Shown here piece after piece: positions 20,965 to 30,945 of a stretch of 64,000 bases of DNA. Origin of the DNA: Corallococcus silvisoli (GTDB taxonomy: Bacteria > Myxococcota > Myxococcia > Myxococcales > Myxococcaceae); the NCBI RefSeq assembly GCF_009909145.1, contig NZ_JAAAPJ010000007.1, forward strand, positions 124,001-188,000, in the 5' to 3' direction. Each line of letters starts with the position of its first letter. Position 1 is the first letter of the stretch. The position numbers and the translations under genes are program-made. Below the pieces are notes generated by a model, which worked only from the letters and a program-made list of their open reading frames with translations, was not told the DNA's origin and made no database searches.

Positions 20965-22629
20965 CTACTGCACCCGCCAGATGCCCGTGGAGCGCGGCGG
21001 GATGCTGGTCTTCCACGCCCCCGAGGCTCCTGTCAGCGGCGCCACGCCGGGATCCACGAACAGCGGCTCCGCCGTCGTGCCCTCCACGTCGAATGGCCCC
21101 ACGGCCTCCTGGGCGTTGGAGAAGTTGTGCACCACCAGCACCTGCTCGTCGTCCAGCATGCGCACGAACGCGAGCGTGCGGGACACCCCCGTCGTCGCCG
21201 TGAAGAGCCGCAGGCCTCCCGTGCGCAGCGCCTCCGAGCCCTGACGCGCGTGGATGAGCGACCGGTAGCGCGACAGCAGCGAACCCGGTGATGCGCGCTG
21301 CGCCTCCACGTTCGCCGTCTCCCGGCCGGAGGAGAAGCCGTACCACGGCGTGCCCGTGGTGAACCCTCCGCCCGGCGCGGCCGTCCAGGGCATCGGCGTG
21401 CGCTTGGCCTCGTCGTTGTTTCCGGCGCCGTTCCCCAGCCCCAGCTCCTCGCCGTAGTAGAGGAACGGCGCGCCCGGCAGCGTCAGCAGCACCGCCGCCG
21501 CCAGCCCCAGCTTCGACGTGTCGTTGGAGAACTGCGTCGCCAACCGCACCATGTCGTGGTTGGTGAGGAACGGCGCGTCCGCCACGCCCGCCGGGTAGTT
21601 GTTGCGCATCTCCAGCAGCTTCGCCGCCACGCCGCCGCTGCTGCCCGCGTTGATGCCCTCCAGCACTCGCGTCGACATGGGGAAGTTGAAGTTGAGCGGG
21701 AGCTCGTCCCCGCCCGGCACCGTCGCGGTGGAGCCGTAGTACTTGGCCACCGACGGCGTCTCGCTCCAGCTCTCTCCCACCAGCACCGCGTCCGGCTTCA
21801 CCGACCGCACGTGCGCGGAGAACTCCTTCCAGAACGCGTGCGTCTCCGGCGTGTCGGACTGGCCCGCGCCTCCGCCTGTCTCGATGAGGTAGCGCGCGGC
21901 ATCCAGCCGGAAGCCATCCACGCCGCGCTCCAGCCACAGCGTGGCCAGGCGCTTCACCTCTTCGCGCACCGCGGGCGTCTGGAGGTTCAGGTCCGGCATG
22001 CCGCCCCAGAAGACGCCGTAGTACCAGGCGCCGTTGCGCTCATGCCACGTGTTGGTCTGCGAGTAGGTGTCCCACGGCTGATTCCACGCCGGGTTGTTCG
22101 CGCGCCACTGGTACCAGTCGCGCTTCGCTGACTGCGGCGACGACGCCGAGTCCACGAACCACGGATGCGAGGCGCTGGTGTGGTTGATGACGAAGTCGAG
22201 GATGACGCGCATGCCCCGGCGGTGCGCTTCGTCACACAGCCGCTTCAGGTCATCCAGCGAGCCATACGCCGTCTGGATGCGCTCGTAGTCCACCACGTCG
22301 TAGCCGTGGTAGCTGGGCGACGCGAACACCGGCATCAACCACAGCGCATCCACGCCCAGGTCGTCCGTCGTCGCCGGGTTGCCGTCGTTCAGGTAGTCCA
22401 GCCGCGAGATGAGCCCCGGCAGGTCCCCCACGCCGTCGCCGTTGGAGTCCTGGAAGCTGCGGACGAACACTTCGTAGAAGACCGCGCCCCGATACCACCC
22501 GTCTCCGGCCGGCGCGGCGAGGATGACGCTTCCAGGCGCGGGCGGGTTGATGCCGGGCGACGGCGAGGAGCTCGCGCAGGCTGACAGCAGGGCCGCGCTG
22601 CACAGGGAGAGGCCGCGGAGGGGACGCAT
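20965..22629 (-). CDS. GH13 alpha-amylase lipoprotein (oligo-glucosidase/amylase type)
   Basis: 554 residues from ATG 22629, which gives lipobox LLSAC (Cys18) and follows AGAGGAAGAAGG. GH13 features: a calcium-site loop [12 protein letters not shown] (61-72), DFVINH (145-150), GFRLD with nucleophile Asp243, GESWSE with Glu286 and NHD (357-359). The HTSASHPWF stretch after region I is typical of the amylases and glucosidases that act on short maltodextrins. It is convergent with the glucodextranase-like lipoprotein, 9 bp apart. Together with the enzyme at 9341 it gives two differently anchored amylases in one locus. Confidence 0.92.
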   Translation of the reverse strand: MRPLRGLSLCSAALLSACASSSPSPGINPPAPGSVILAAPAGDGWYRGAVFYEVFVRSFQDSNGDGVGDLPGLISRLDYLNDGNPATTDDLGVDALWLMPVFASPSYHGYDVVDYERIQTAYGSLDDLKRLCDEAHRRGMRVILDFVINHTSASHPWFVDSASSPQSAKRDWYQWRANNPAWNQPWDTYSQTNTWHERNGAWYYGVFWGGMPDLNLQTPAVREEVKRLATLWLERGVDGFRLDAARYLIETGGGAGQSDTPETHAFWKEFSAHVRSVKPDAVLVGESWSETPSVAKYYGSTATVPGGDELPLNFNFPMSTRVLEGINAGSSGGVAAKLLEMRNNYPAGVADAPFLTNHDMVRLATQFSNDTSKLGLAAAVLLTLPGAPFLYYGEELGLGNGAGNNDEAKRTPMPWTAAPGGGFTTGTPWYGFSSGRETANVEAQRASPGSLLSRYRSLIHARQGSEALRTGGLRLFTATTGVSRTLAFVRMLDDEQVLVVHNFSNAQEAVGPFDVEGTTAEPLFVDPGVAPLTGASGAWKTSIPPRSTGIWRVQ

Positions 22630-22719
22630 GCCTTCTTCCTCTAGCAGCGAACGTTCCGCCCCGGCCAGCGTCCGCGTCCCGTGAAGCGCGCCCACCCGGC
22701 CAGTAGGCTGGGGGACGCC

Positions 22720-24060
22720 ATGTCCCACCCCGCGCGCCGCCTCCACTCCCTGCACATCCGGCAGGGCCACCCAGACTTCCTCGACCTCCCGTGGGAGCTG
22801 CCGCTGGAGGCGTGGCCGGAGCGTTCACCCCGCGTGGTGGAGGTGCCGCGCGGGCTGTCGCGCCACGTGGTGGTCTTCGTCAGCTACGGCGCCACCATCT
22901 ACGCCTTCAAGGAGACGCCCGCGCGCGTGGCCCAGCGCGAGTACGACGTGCTGCGCGGCCTGGAGGACCGGCGCCTGCCGTCGGTGTGTCCCGTGGGGCT
23001 GGCGGTCCAGACGGAGGCGGACCAGGAGTCCGCGCCGGGGGACCGGCCCGGGATGCTCATCACGCAGTACCTGGCGTCGTCGCTGCCGTACCGCGCGCTG
23101 TTCATGCACCAGGGCCTGGAGCGCTACCGCTCGCGGCTGCTGGACGCGATGGCGGGCCTGCTGGTGCGGCTGCACCTGGGCGGCTTCTTCTGGGGCGACT
23201 GCTCGCTGTCCAACGTGCTCTTCCGCCGCGACGCGGGCGAGCTGCAGGCGTACGCGGTGGACGCGGAGACGTCCGAGCTGCACGAGCAGCTGTCCGCCGG
23301 TCAGCGGGAGATGGACCTGCAAATCATGGAGGAGAACGTCGCCGGAGGCCTGGCGGACCTGGCCGCGCGCGTGGAGCTGGCGGAGGAGCTGCCCCAGGAG
23401 CTGGAGGCCTGGCAGGAGACGGCCAGCAGCATCCGCCAGCGCTATGAGCGGCTGTGGGCCGAGATCAACCGGGAGATCATCCTCCAGCCTGACGAGAGCT
23501 ACCGCATCCACGAGCGGATCCGCACGCTCAACGACCTGGGCTTCTCCGTGGGGGAGGTGGAGCTGGTCGCGAGCGGGCAGGGCAGCCAGCTGCGCATGCG
23601 CACCATCGTCACGGACCGCGAGTACCACCGGCACCAGCTGCACACGCTCACCGGCATCGTCGCGGAGGAGCGGCAGGCGAGCCTGCTGCTCAACGAGGTG
23701 CGGGAGATGAAGGCCACGCTGACGCGCAAGCTGGACCGCAGCGTGCCCCTGAGCGTGGCCGCGTTCCGCTGGCTGGACGAGCGCTACCACCCCACGCTGT
23801 CCCGCCTCCAGAAGGAGCTGGGCCGCGTCGCGGACACGGCGGAGCTCTACTGCCAGGTGCTGGAGCACAAGTGGTTCCTGTCCGAGCGCGCGAGGCGCGA
23901 CGTGGGCCTGGACGCGGCCCTCCAGGACTACGTGATGCTCACCCGCAAGCAGCCCGGCATCGCGCCGCTGCTGGAGGACGCCTCGCGGGCCGCGAGCGGG
24001 AGCACGGAGGAGGAGGAGGCTCCCGCCGGCGGGCCCGGGGCCTCGCGCCCGGTGGGGTGA
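22720..24060 (+). CDS. DUF4032 protein with kinase-like N-terminal domain
   Basis: 446 residues from ATG 22720. The N-terminal half looks like an aminoglycoside/lipopolysaccharide-type kinase fold: Lys64 in [11 protein letters not shown]-equivalent [15 protein letters not shown] with Asp160 and Asn165, and AVDAETSEL as the DFG-equivalent. The C-terminal half (about 240-430) is the DUF4032 region, largely helical, with [18 protein letters not shown]. Substrate unknown; in actinobacteria such proteins are annotated as LPS-kinase-like. The gene is divergent from the amylase (90 bp apart) and its stop abuts the next convergent gene with no gap. Confidence 0.8.
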   Translation: MSHPARRLHSLHIRQGHPDFLDLPWELPLEAWPERSPRVVEVPRGLSRHVVVFVSYGATIYAFKETPARVAQREYDVLRGLEDRRLPSVCPVGLAVQTEADQESAPGDRPGMLITQYLASSLPYRALFMHQGLERYRSRLLDAMAGLLVRLHLGGFFWGDCSLSNVLFRRDAGELQAYAVDAETSELHEQLSAGQREMDLQIMEENVAGGLADLAARVELAEELPQELEAWQETASSIRQRYERLWAEINREIILQPDESYRIHERIRTLNDLGFSVGEVELVASGQGSQLRMRTIVTDREYHRHQLHTLTGIVAEERQASLLLNEVREMKATLTRKLDRSVPLSVAAFRWLDERYHPTLSRLQKELGRVADTAELYCQVLEHKWFLSERARRDVGLDAALQDYVMLTRKQPGIAPLLEDASRAASGSTEEEEAPAGGPGASRPVG

Positions 24061-25887
24061 TCAACCGCCGATGCGGATGGGCGGCTCGATGAGGAACGGC
24101 TCGGTGGCCCTGGGGTCGTCCGGGTCGAACGCGGGCGCCATGGGCCCGGCGCCCGTGGGCTTCCACTTGCGCGGCACGCGCTCCAGGCCCACGGGGTAGA
24201 TGGTCAGCGCCCCGTCCTTCCCGATGCGCATGCGCAGGAAGTTCTTCCAGTCCGGCAGCGCGAGCGCGCCAAAGGCCTCGTTGGAGTGCGCGCCGAAGAA
24301 GTTCACGCACAGCCAGAGGTACACGCCGGTGATGAACGGGCCCACGAGGAAGCCGCCCACGAACGTGAGGGTGCACGAGAAGAAGAACTTGCCGGCCAGG
24401 TGCATCCACCCGTCCGTGCAGTGCGCTCCGTCCGGCATCAGCTCCGGGCAGATGCCCAGCTTGCTCACCGTGAAGTACGTGGCGCCCCACGCGACCCAGA
24501 ACGCCGCCGCGATGTGCGCGGCGCCGTGCAGTCCGCCCAGCAGCGCGCGCCACCTCCCCAGCGCCGCGTCCGCCAGCCCCGCGAGCCCCCCCATCGTCAC
24601 CATCCCGAGGATGAGCGTCCACGGGCGGTTGACCATGCTGTTGGCCACCGCCGACGCCACGTCCGGCAGGCGGGACAGGCCCAGCGAGCCCACCTCCGCG
24701 TACGCCGCCAGCGCGAGCAGCAGGTACCACAGCCCGGTGATGAGGCCGAACAGCGGGCTGTAGCGGATGAGGAGCAGGTTCTTGCGCGCCAGCCGCCGCG
24801 ACGTGGCCTCGTCCGGGAAGCACTTGCGCAGCGTGGAGCCGTCGCGCAGCACGGGGGCCGCGGGCGCGTGCGTGGGGTGCATGAAGGCGCCGCCGCCGCC
24901 CGCGGTGATGCGGTGCTGGCCGGTGTCGTCCTCGTGCCGGCGGTAGTGGTGCAGGTCCCCCGCGAGGAAGACGCAGATGCGCCGCCCCAGCACCTTCTCC
25001 TCCAGGTACTCCAGGTTGTTCTCCAGGTAGCTGCCCTTGGCGCGGCGGGCCGCCGCGAGCACCCACGCGGGCTCCGCGTTGCAGAGGATGACGCGGTCGT
25101 CGGCGCCCATCTGCTCGGCCACCTGGCGGAAGTACTCCACCTGGGGCACGTCGATGTCGCTGTTGAGCTGCACGTCCGTGCCGATGAGCCACCACTTTCG
25201 CGGCAGCTTCAGCGCGAAGTAGCTGCGGGTCTGCCGCGTGCGTCGCCCGGCCAGCCAGCGCTGCGCGCAGAACAGCCGCATGAAGGCGGACAGCCCGTCG
25301 TACCAGTCGTGGTTGCCCGGGATGACGAACAGGTCCGGGTGGGGCGCCTGCGAGCGGCGCATGGCGGCCTCGTAGGGCTGCACCGTGCGCTCCTCGTAGG
25401 TCTCTCGGCTGGCGCCCGGGTAGACCTCGTCCCCGCCGAAGACCAGCACCCGGCCGCGCGGCGTGGCGTGGACCTTCCCGCCCTCCTCGGGGAGGTTCAG
25501 CTCCGGCAGCGCCAGCAGGCGGGCCACCGCGTAGGTGGAGTCCCAGCCGTCGCCGATGTCGGAGACGTAGTCCAGCCAGAGGTCGCCGTCCGCGCCGGCC
25601 TCCTCCGAATAGTCGAAGTAGGGCGCCTGCGGACGCACCACCGCTTCGATGAGCCGGTGGTCCGCGCGCGCGCCGAACACCGTGGCCACCACCGCGTCCA
25701 GGCCCGTGCGCAGCACCTGCGTGGGATGCAGCCAGCGCACCATGTCCGCGTGCTTCTGGGGCTTCGTGGCGGTGGCGCTGCCCCGCTCGCGCACCAGCTG
25801 CGGCGGCGGCTTGGGCCCTGGGTCCTCCCAGGGCGCGGGCGTGGTGTCTTGGCGGTCCCCCCGGGGCCGCGTGGGCTCACCCGCCAT
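24061..25887 (-). CDS. Membrane-anchored metallophosphoesterase
   Basis: 608 residues. The N-terminal 360 residues carry calcineurin-like phosphoesterase motifs: SDIGDG (109-114), GGDEVYP (151-157), PGNHDWYDG (190-198) and AGDLHHYRRH near 315. The first motif has Ile where the metal His of DxH usually stands. The C-terminal half has about five or six hydrophobic helices (LLLALAAYAEVGSLGL, VGGFLVGPFITGVYLWL). It would act on phosphoesters at the inner face of the membrane; substrate unknown. The stop lies directly against the stop of the DUF4032 gene (TGA/TCA at 24058-24063). Confidence 0.85.
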   Translation of the reverse strand: MAGEPTRPRGDRQDTTPAPWEDPGPKPPPQLVRERGSATATKPQKHADMVRWLHPTQVLRTGLDAVVATVFGARADHRLIEAVVRPQAPYFDYSEEAGADGDLWLDYVSDIGDGWDSTYAVARLLALPELNLPEEGGKVHATPRGRVLVFGGDEVYPGASRETYEERTVQPYEAAMRRSQAPHPDLFVIPGNHDWYDGLSAFMRLFCAQRWLAGRRTRQTRSYFALKLPRKWWLIGTDVQLNSDIDVPQVEYFRQVAEQMGADDRVILCNAEPAWVLAAARRAKGSYLENNLEYLEEKVLGRRICVFLAGDLHHYRRHEDDTGQHRITAGGGGAFMHPTHAPAAPVLRDGSTLRKCFPDEATSRRLARKNLLLIRYSPLFGLITGLWYLLLALAAYAEVGSLGLSRLPDVASAVANSMVNRPWTLILGMVTMGGLAGLADAALGRWRALLGGLHGAAHIAAAFWVAWGATYFTVSKLGICPELMPDGAHCTDGWMHLAGKFFFSCTLTFVGGFLVGPFITGVYLWLCVNFFGAHSNEAFGALALPDWKNFLRMRIGKDGALTIYPVGLERVPRKWKPTGAGPMAPAFDPDDPRATEPFLIEPPIRIGG

Positions 25888-26049
25888 CGCGAGGACCCGG
25901 GACGGTGGAGGGGAACGGCCGGAAGGAAGGCGCCAGGGCGGACCGGAGAGCCATGAACCCCTGGCTTAGCACGCCTGGCCATGGCTCCTGGAGGGCGGGC
26001 AGGCGTGGTTTCCATTCCCCGGTGGGACGGTCCTTGCGACCATGAGGGC

Positions 26050-26520
26050 ATGTCGAATGCGGCCCTGAAGGACTTCCCCGTCGTCGTGCCCTTCACCGTG
26101 CACTGGAGCGAGATGGACGCGTTCGGGCACGTCAACAACGCCCGGACGTTCACCTGGTTCGAGTCCGCGCGCATCGCGTACCTGGCGCGCATCGGTCTGG
26201 TGGGCCCGTCTGGCGCGGGGACGGAGCGGACGACGGCGGAGGGCGTTGGGCCCATCCTGGCCAACACGCACGCGGACTACCTCCGGCCGGTGGTGTTCCC
26301 GGTGAGCCTGGTGGCGGGGGCGCGCGTCGCTCGGGTGGGCACGTCCTCCATCACCTTCGAGCACGTGGTGGCGGGCGCGGACGACGGGGTCCTCTACACG
26401 CGCGGGGGCTCCATCATCGTGACGCTGCGCTACGCCACGCACGAGAAGGTGCCGGTCCCGCCGGCGGTGCGGACCGCCATCGAGCTGCTGGAGGGCCGTC
26501 CGGCCGCTGGACAGACGTAG
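26050..26520 (+). CDS. Hot-dog acyl-CoA thioesterase (4-hydroxybenzoyl-CoA thioesterase family)
   Basis: 156 residues from ATG 26050. VHWSEMDAFGHVNNARTFTW contains the family's catalytic Asp23 and the GHVNN loop, followed by Phe-Glu-Ser-Ala-Arg. The later ANTHADYLRPVVFPVSL also matches YbgC/FcbC-like enzymes. It would hydrolyse an acyl-CoA thioester in the cytoplasm; chain preference cannot be read from the sequence. It sits alone between a divergent phosphoesterase and a histidine kinase gene 84 bp downstream. Confidence 0.88.
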   Translation: MSNAALKDFPVVVPFTVHWSEMDAFGHVNNARTFTWFESARIAYLARIGLVGPSGAGTERTTAEGVGPILANTHADYLRPVVFPVSLVAGARVARVGTSSITFEHVVAGADDGVLYTRGGSIIVTLRYATHEKVPVPPAVRTAIELLEGRPAAGQT

Positions 26521-26604
26521 TGCCGAGCGGGTGCGTGCCGCCACGCCTGGAAGTGCGAGGGGCGTGGGGTCCACGGACTGGATAGGATTGCGCAGAGGAT
26601 TTCC

Positions 26605-27822
26605 ATGAGCCCCCCGCCCCCCGCCCATCCCCACATCCGCCCCGCCCAGGCCGTCACCGCGGACGTCGAGGCCGTGGGCCGCATCGACGCCGTGAAGACG
26701 GTGCTGCGGGTGCTGACGCGCACGACGGGCCTTCGCCTGGCGGTGGTGGCGCGGGTGACGCCGGAGTCGTGGACGTGCTGCGCGGTCCTGGATGAGATGG
26801 GGTTCGGCCTGCGCCCGGGTGACACGCTGGTGGTCTCCACGACGTTCTGCAACACGGTGCGCGGGCTGGGCGGGCCGTTGCTCGTGAACCACGCGAGCAA
26901 GGATCCGCGCTTCCAGGACCATCCCGCGCCGAAGCTGTATGGCATCGAGAGCTACATCGCGGTGCCGCTGTACCGGCGCAACGGGGACTTCTTCGGCGTG
27001 ATGTGCGCGCTGGACGCGAACCCCGCGGACCTCACCGAGTCCGTGCTGGAGGTCTTCCGCCACCTGGGGGACCTGGTGGGGCACCAGCTGGAGCAGGAGG
27101 AGGTGCTGAACGAGCGCGACACGCAGCTGCTGGGCGCTCGGGAGGCGTCGCTCCTGCGCGAACAGTTGATGGGCATCGTCAGCCACGACCTGCGCAACCC
27201 CCTCAACGCCATCTCGCTGGCGGCGGCGACGCTGATGCGGCGGACGGACCTGGACGACCGGGCCCGCCGGGGGCTGCGGCGCATCCTGGACTCGTCGGAC
27301 CGGGCCAACCGGCTCATCCACGACCTGCTGGACTTCACCCACGTCCGCACGGGCATGGCGCTGCCGGTGAAGCCGCGGCCGGTGGACCTGTACGAAATCA
27401 CCGAGCAGGTGGTGGACGAGGTGCGGCTCACCGCGCCCGGGCGCGCGTTGGACGTGGTGTGTGAGGGGGACGGGCACGGGAAGTGGGATCCGGACCGCAT
27501 CGCGCAGATGCTGACCAACCTCCTCACCAACGCCGTGCAGTACAGCGAGCCGGGCGCGCACATCCGGGTGGAGGCGCGCGGGGACGCGCGGGAGGTGGTC
27601 CTGGCGGTGACGAACGCGGGGGAGCCCATCCCGCGAGAGCTGCTGCCGGTGCTCTTCGAGCCCATGACCCGAGGCACCACGGAGGGCAGCGAGCGCCGCA
27701 GCGTGGGCCTGGGGCTCTTCATCGTGAACCAGATCGCCCACGCGCACGGTGGCGCGGTGGAGGTGGTGTCCACGGTGGAGGAGGGCACCACCTTCCGGGT
27801 GCACCTGCCGCGCGGATGCTGA
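26605..27822 (+). CDS. Soluble GAF-domain sensor histidine kinase
   Basis: 405 residues. GAF domain at about 24-165, a short coiled linker, HisKA with phospho-His194 in IVSHDLRNPL, then HATPase: N box MLTNLLTNAVQYS, G-type loops RRSVGLGLFIV and GTTFRVHLP at the end. No membrane segment, so it senses a cytoplasmic signal. No response regulator gene is adjacent; orphan kinases are common in myxobacteria. Convergent with the fruA gene, 9 bp apart. Confidence 0.93.
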   Translation: MSPPPPAHPHIRPAQAVTADVEAVGRIDAVKTVLRVLTRTTGLRLAVVARVTPESWTCCAVLDEMGFGLRPGDTLVVSTTFCNTVRGLGGPLLVNHASKDPRFQDHPAPKLYGIESYIAVPLYRRNGDFFGVMCALDANPADLTESVLEVFRHLGDLVGHQLEQEEVLNERDTQLLGAREASLLREQLMGIVSHDLRNPLNAISLAAATLMRRTDLDDRARRGLRRILDSSDRANRLIHDLLDFTHVRTGMALPVKPRPVDLYEITEQVVDEVRLTAPGRALDVVCEGDGHGKWDPDRIAQMLTNLLTNAVQYSEPGAHIRVEARGDAREVVLAVTNAGEPIPRELLPVLFEPMTRGTTEGSERRSVGLGLFIVNQIAHAHGGAVEVVSTVEEGTTFRVHLPRGC

Positions 27823-27831
27823 GGCGCCTCG

Positions 27832-29883
27832 TCAGGGCCCTGGTGTGTCGGGCAGGGGCCGCTTGAGCACGACGAGCGCGAGCGTGGTGGCCAGCGTGCC
27901 CGCGACGAGCGCCAGCACGTAGGGCCCCAGCGGCTGCACGGCGTTGGGGATGGCGAGCACGAAGACGCCGCCATGAGGCGCCCGCAGCGTGCAGCCGAAG
28001 CCCATGGACACGGCGCCCGCGATGGCGGAGCCGAAGACCATGGCGGGGATGACTCGCAGCGGGTCGCGTGCCGCGTAGGGGATGGCGCCCTCGGTGATGA
28101 AGGCGAGGCCCAGCACCGCGGCGGCGTTGCCGGCCTCGCGCTCCTGGAGGGTGAAGCGCTGCTTCGCGACCCGGGTGGCGAGGGACAGGCCCAGCGGCGG
28201 CGTCATGCCCGCGACCATCACCGCGGCCATGGGGGTGAAGGTGTTGGAGCCCAGCAGGCCCACGCCAAAGGCATACGCGGCCTTGTTGATGGGGCCTCCG
28301 GTGTCGACGGCCATCATCGCGCCCAGGAGCAGGCCCAGGAGCACGGCGTTCGTTCCGGACAGGCCGTGGAGGAAGCGCGTGAGGGCCCCCATCAGCGCGG
28401 CGACGGGTGCTCCGATGACGTAGGTCATCAGCAGGCCGACGATGAGCGCGGAGAGCAGGGGGAGGACGAGCACCGGCTTGAGGCCCTCCAGGTTCGCGGG
28501 CAGCCGGATGCGGTCGCGCAGCGTGCGCGCCACGATGCCCGCGAGCAGGCCCGCCGCGATGCCGCCGAGGAACCCCGCGTTGAGCTGGTTCGCCAGCATT
28601 CCGCCAATGAAGCCCGGCGCGAGCCCGGGCCGGTCCGCGATGGAGTACGCGATGTAGCCCGCGAGCGCGGGGACCATCAGGGCGAAGGCGGCGTCGCCAA
28701 TGCCTTTCAGCGCGGCGGGCAGCGAGCCGGGTTGCTTGTACGCGTCGATGCCGAAGACGAACGACAGCGCCAGCAGCAGGCCGCCCGCGACGACGAACGG
28801 CAGCATGAACGACACGCCCGTGAGCAGGTGCTTGTACACGCCCGTGGGTTCGGCCCTCGCGGGAGCGCCTGGGATGGGGATGGCCGGTGTCGCGCCCGGG
28901 GGCGCGGGCAGGGCGAGGGCCTGCTCCACGACGCGGTCCGCCTGCTTCAGCGCTTCGCCGACGGAGGTCTGGAGCAGGCGCTTGCCCGCGAAGCGTTCGG
29001 TGGAGACGTGCGTGTCCGCGCCGATGATGACCGCGTCCGCCTGGGCGATCTCCTCCGAGGTCAGCGTGTTCTTCGCGCCCACGGAGCCCTGCGTCTCCAC
29101 GCGGATGGAGTAGCCCTTCGCGCGGGCGGCGCGCGTCAGGGCCTCCGCGGCCATGAAGGTGTGCGCGATGCCCGTGGGGCAGGCCGTTACCGCGACCAGG
29201 GTCTTCGCGTGCGCGGTGGATGGCGGCGTGCGCGGGGGCGTTCCGTCCGCGCGGCGCGGGGGGCTGGAGGTGGTGGGCGAGGCGACGCTTGTCGTGGGTG
29301 CTTCCGCGCGGGGCGTGGCGTTGGCGGGAGACGAGGCGACACTCGTCGTGGGCGCGTCCGCGCGGGGAATGGCGGTGGAGGTGGCGGGGGACGAGGCGAC
29401 GCTCGTCGTGGGGGCGTCCGCGCGGCGCGGGGCGCTGGAGGTGGCGGGGGACGAGGCGACGCTTTTCGTGGGCGCGTCAGCGCGGCGTGGCGCGAGGGAT
29501 GGATGTTCCTCGGCTCCGGTGCTCGGGCGGGTGAGGTCCACCGGTACGGTTTCGGCGGCCGCCGTTGTGCGGTGCAGAGTGGCGCGGGCGATGGCCTCGT
29601 CGATGATGCGTTCGGTGTCGCGGATGGCCGTCGCCGTGGAGGTGCGGACCAGCGGCTTGCCGTGGAAGCGCGACTCGTCCACGGTGATGTCCGTCGCGAG
29701 GATGACCGCGTCCGCCTGGGCCACCGCCGCTTCATCGAGCGGCGTGCGCACGCCCTCCGCGCCGCGCGTCTCGACCATCAGGTCGTGCCCCTTGAGCTCC
29801 GCCACGCGACGAAGCGCCTCGGCGGCCATGAAGGTATGCGCGATGCCCGTGGGACAGGCGGTGACCGCCACCAGTTTCGCCAT
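27832..29883 (-). CDS. fruA: Fructose PTS permease FruA with two EIIB domains (B-B-C)
   Basis: 683 residues from ATG 29883 (AAGGA upstream). Two IIB domains, at about 1-102 and 228-325, each carry CPTGIAHT with phospho-Cys10 and Cys235. The IIC channel runs from about 345 to the end with roughly nine helices, including GGPINKAAYAF. E. coli FruA also has a duplicated IIB, but its first copy has lost the Cys; here both keep it. The linker (134-212) is a degenerate 18-20-residue repeat, ADAPTTSVASSPATS. It phosphorylates fructose at C1 during entry, with phosphate from the EIIA-HPr-EI fusion. Last gene of a three-gene operon. Confidence 0.94.
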   Translation of the reverse strand: MAKLVAVTACPTGIAHTFMAAEALRRVAELKGHDLMVETRGAEGVRTPLDEAAVAQADAVILATDITVDESRFHGKPLVRTSTATAIRDTERIIDEAIARATLHRTTAAAETVPVDLTRPSTGAEEHPSLAPRRADAPTKSVASSPATSSAPRRADAPTTSVASSPATSTAIPRADAPTTSVASSPANATPRAEAPTTSVASPTTSSPPRRADGTPPRTPPSTAHAKTLVAVTACPTGIAHTFMAAEALTRAARAKGYSIRVETQGSVGAKNTLTSEEIAQADAVIIGADTHVSTERFAGKRLLQTSVGEALKQADRVVEQALALPAPPGATPAIPIPGAPARAEPTGVYKHLLTGVSFMLPFVVAGGLLLALSFVFGIDAYKQPGSLPAALKGIGDAAFALMVPALAGYIAYSIADRPGLAPGFIGGMLANQLNAGFLGGIAAGLLAGIVARTLRDRIRLPANLEGLKPVLVLPLLSALIVGLLMTYVIGAPVAALMGALTRFLHGLSGTNAVLLGLLLGAMMAVDTGGPINKAAYAFGVGLLGSNTFTPMAAVMVAGMTPPLGLSLATRVAKQRFTLQEREAGNAAAVLGLAFITEGAIPYAARDPLRVIPAMVFGSAIAGAVSMGFGCTLRAPHGGVFVLAIPNAVQPLGPYVLALVAGTLATTLALVVLKRPLPDTPGP
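29279..29500. repeat. Tandem ~60-bp repeats encoding the FruA linker
   Basis: Units beginning GAGGCGAC start at 29279, 29333, 29393 and 29453 (steps of 54, 60 and 60 bp), in frame with fruA. They give four copies of the Ala/Pro/Ser/Thr-rich motif. In-frame length variation is expected between strains. Confidence 0.85.
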
Positions 29884-29909
29884 CGTCGTCGTGTCCTTGC
29901 CGTAGCGCT

Positions 29910-30040
29910 GTCTCAGCCCGTGCCCAGCGGGTGCATCCGCATCGCGCATACCAGCTCCGCCATCGGGGGAACCGGCCCCTCCCTTGTCTCAGCCCGTGCC
30001 CAGCGGATGCATCCGCACCGCGCATACCAGCTCCGCCACC
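29910..30040. repeat. Direct duplication of the fruK 3' end
   Basis: A 55-bp segment at 29986-30040 (the last codons and stop of fruK) recurs at 29910-29964 with 3 mismatches, offset 76 bp. The downstream copy still spells ELVCAMRMHPLGTG and a stop. It fills the fruK-fruA spacer. One explanation is a tandem duplication that left a second tail. Confidence 0.85.
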
Positions 30041-30945
30041 CGCTCCGGCGTTGGAGGAACTGGTCCCACCCTGGCCAGCTTCCCCGCTGCGAAGGCCGTG
30101 CCCCTGCGGGCGCACGTCTCCAGGTCATGGCCGTCCAGCCTCGCCGCCAGCACGCCCGCCACCAGCGCGTCGCCCGCACCCACCGTGCTCGCCACCTCCA
30201 CCGGCGGCGGCAGCGTGCGCCACGCGCCTTCGTGCGACACGAACAGGGCCCCCTCCGCACCCAGCGACACCACCACGAGCCCGATGCCTCCTGCGTGCAG
30301 TTCGCGCGCGGCCCGGGCCACGTCTCCCGGCGTCTTCAGTGGACGCTCGACCAGCTCTCCCAGCTCGTGCACGTTCGGCTTCACGAAGTCCGGCCTCGCG
30401 GCCACCCCGTGGCGCAGGGGCTCACCGCTGGCATCCAGCGCCACCACCACGCCCTTCGCGTGCAGCCGCTGCGTCAACGTGGCGTAGATGTTCGAGGGCA
30501 CCCCCGCCGGTACGCTGCCGGACAGCACGAAGCACCCGTGGTCCTCGGTCAGTACGTCCAGCGTGGTGATCAGCGCGTCCAGCGCCTCCTCCGGCACGCG
30601 GAGCCCCGGCAGGTTCAGGTCCGTCACCGCGCCGCTCGTGCGGTCCACGACCTTGATGTTCACGCGGCTGGAGCCTGGGAGCCGGATGCAGCGGTCCTGG
30701 ATGCCGCGCTCGTGGAAGAGCGCCTCGAACAGCGACACGTTGTCCGTGCCCAGGAATCCCGCCGCCGTCACGGGGCGGGGGCCCCCCGCGAGGAACGCCG
30801 CCACGTTGATGCCCTTGCCCCCCGGCGTTCGCGTCTCCGCCACCACGCGGTTGACCGCGCCCGCCGTGAACCCCGGACACTCCAGCGTCTGGTCGATGGC
30901 CGCGTTCAACGTGACCGTCACCACGCCCGGCTTCACTGGCCTCAT
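29989..30945 (-). CDS. fruK: 1-phosphofructokinase
   Basis: 318 residues from ATG 30945, overlapping the upstream gene's stop as ATGA. PfkB family: RTPGGKGINVAAFLAGG (signature 1) and VASTVGAGDALVAGVLA with the catalytic Asp (signature 2). It phosphorylates fructose-1-phosphate, made by FruA, to fructose-1,6-bisphosphate in the cytoplasm. Its last 55 bp are duplicated just downstream. Confidence 0.93.
   Translation of the reverse strand: MRPVKPGVVTVTLNAAIDQTLECPGFTAGAVNRVVAETRTPGGKGINVAAFLAGGPRPVTAAGFLGTDNVSLFEALFHERGIQDRCIRLPGSSRVNIKVVDRTSGAVTDLNLPGLRVPEEALDALITTLDVLTEDHGCFVLSGSVPAGVPSNIYATLTQRLHAKGVVVALDASGEPLRHGVAARPDFVKPNVHELGELVERPLKTPGDVARAARELHAGGIGLVVVSLGAEGALFVSHEGAWRTLPPPVEVASTVGAGDALVAGVLAARLDGHDLETCARRGTAFAAGKLARVGPVPPTPERVAELVCAVRMHPLGTG

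Noticed and set aside
29279..29500. Regular ~60-bp repeats considered as a CRISPR array
   Set aside because: Repeats are contiguous, in frame and coding, with no spacers.
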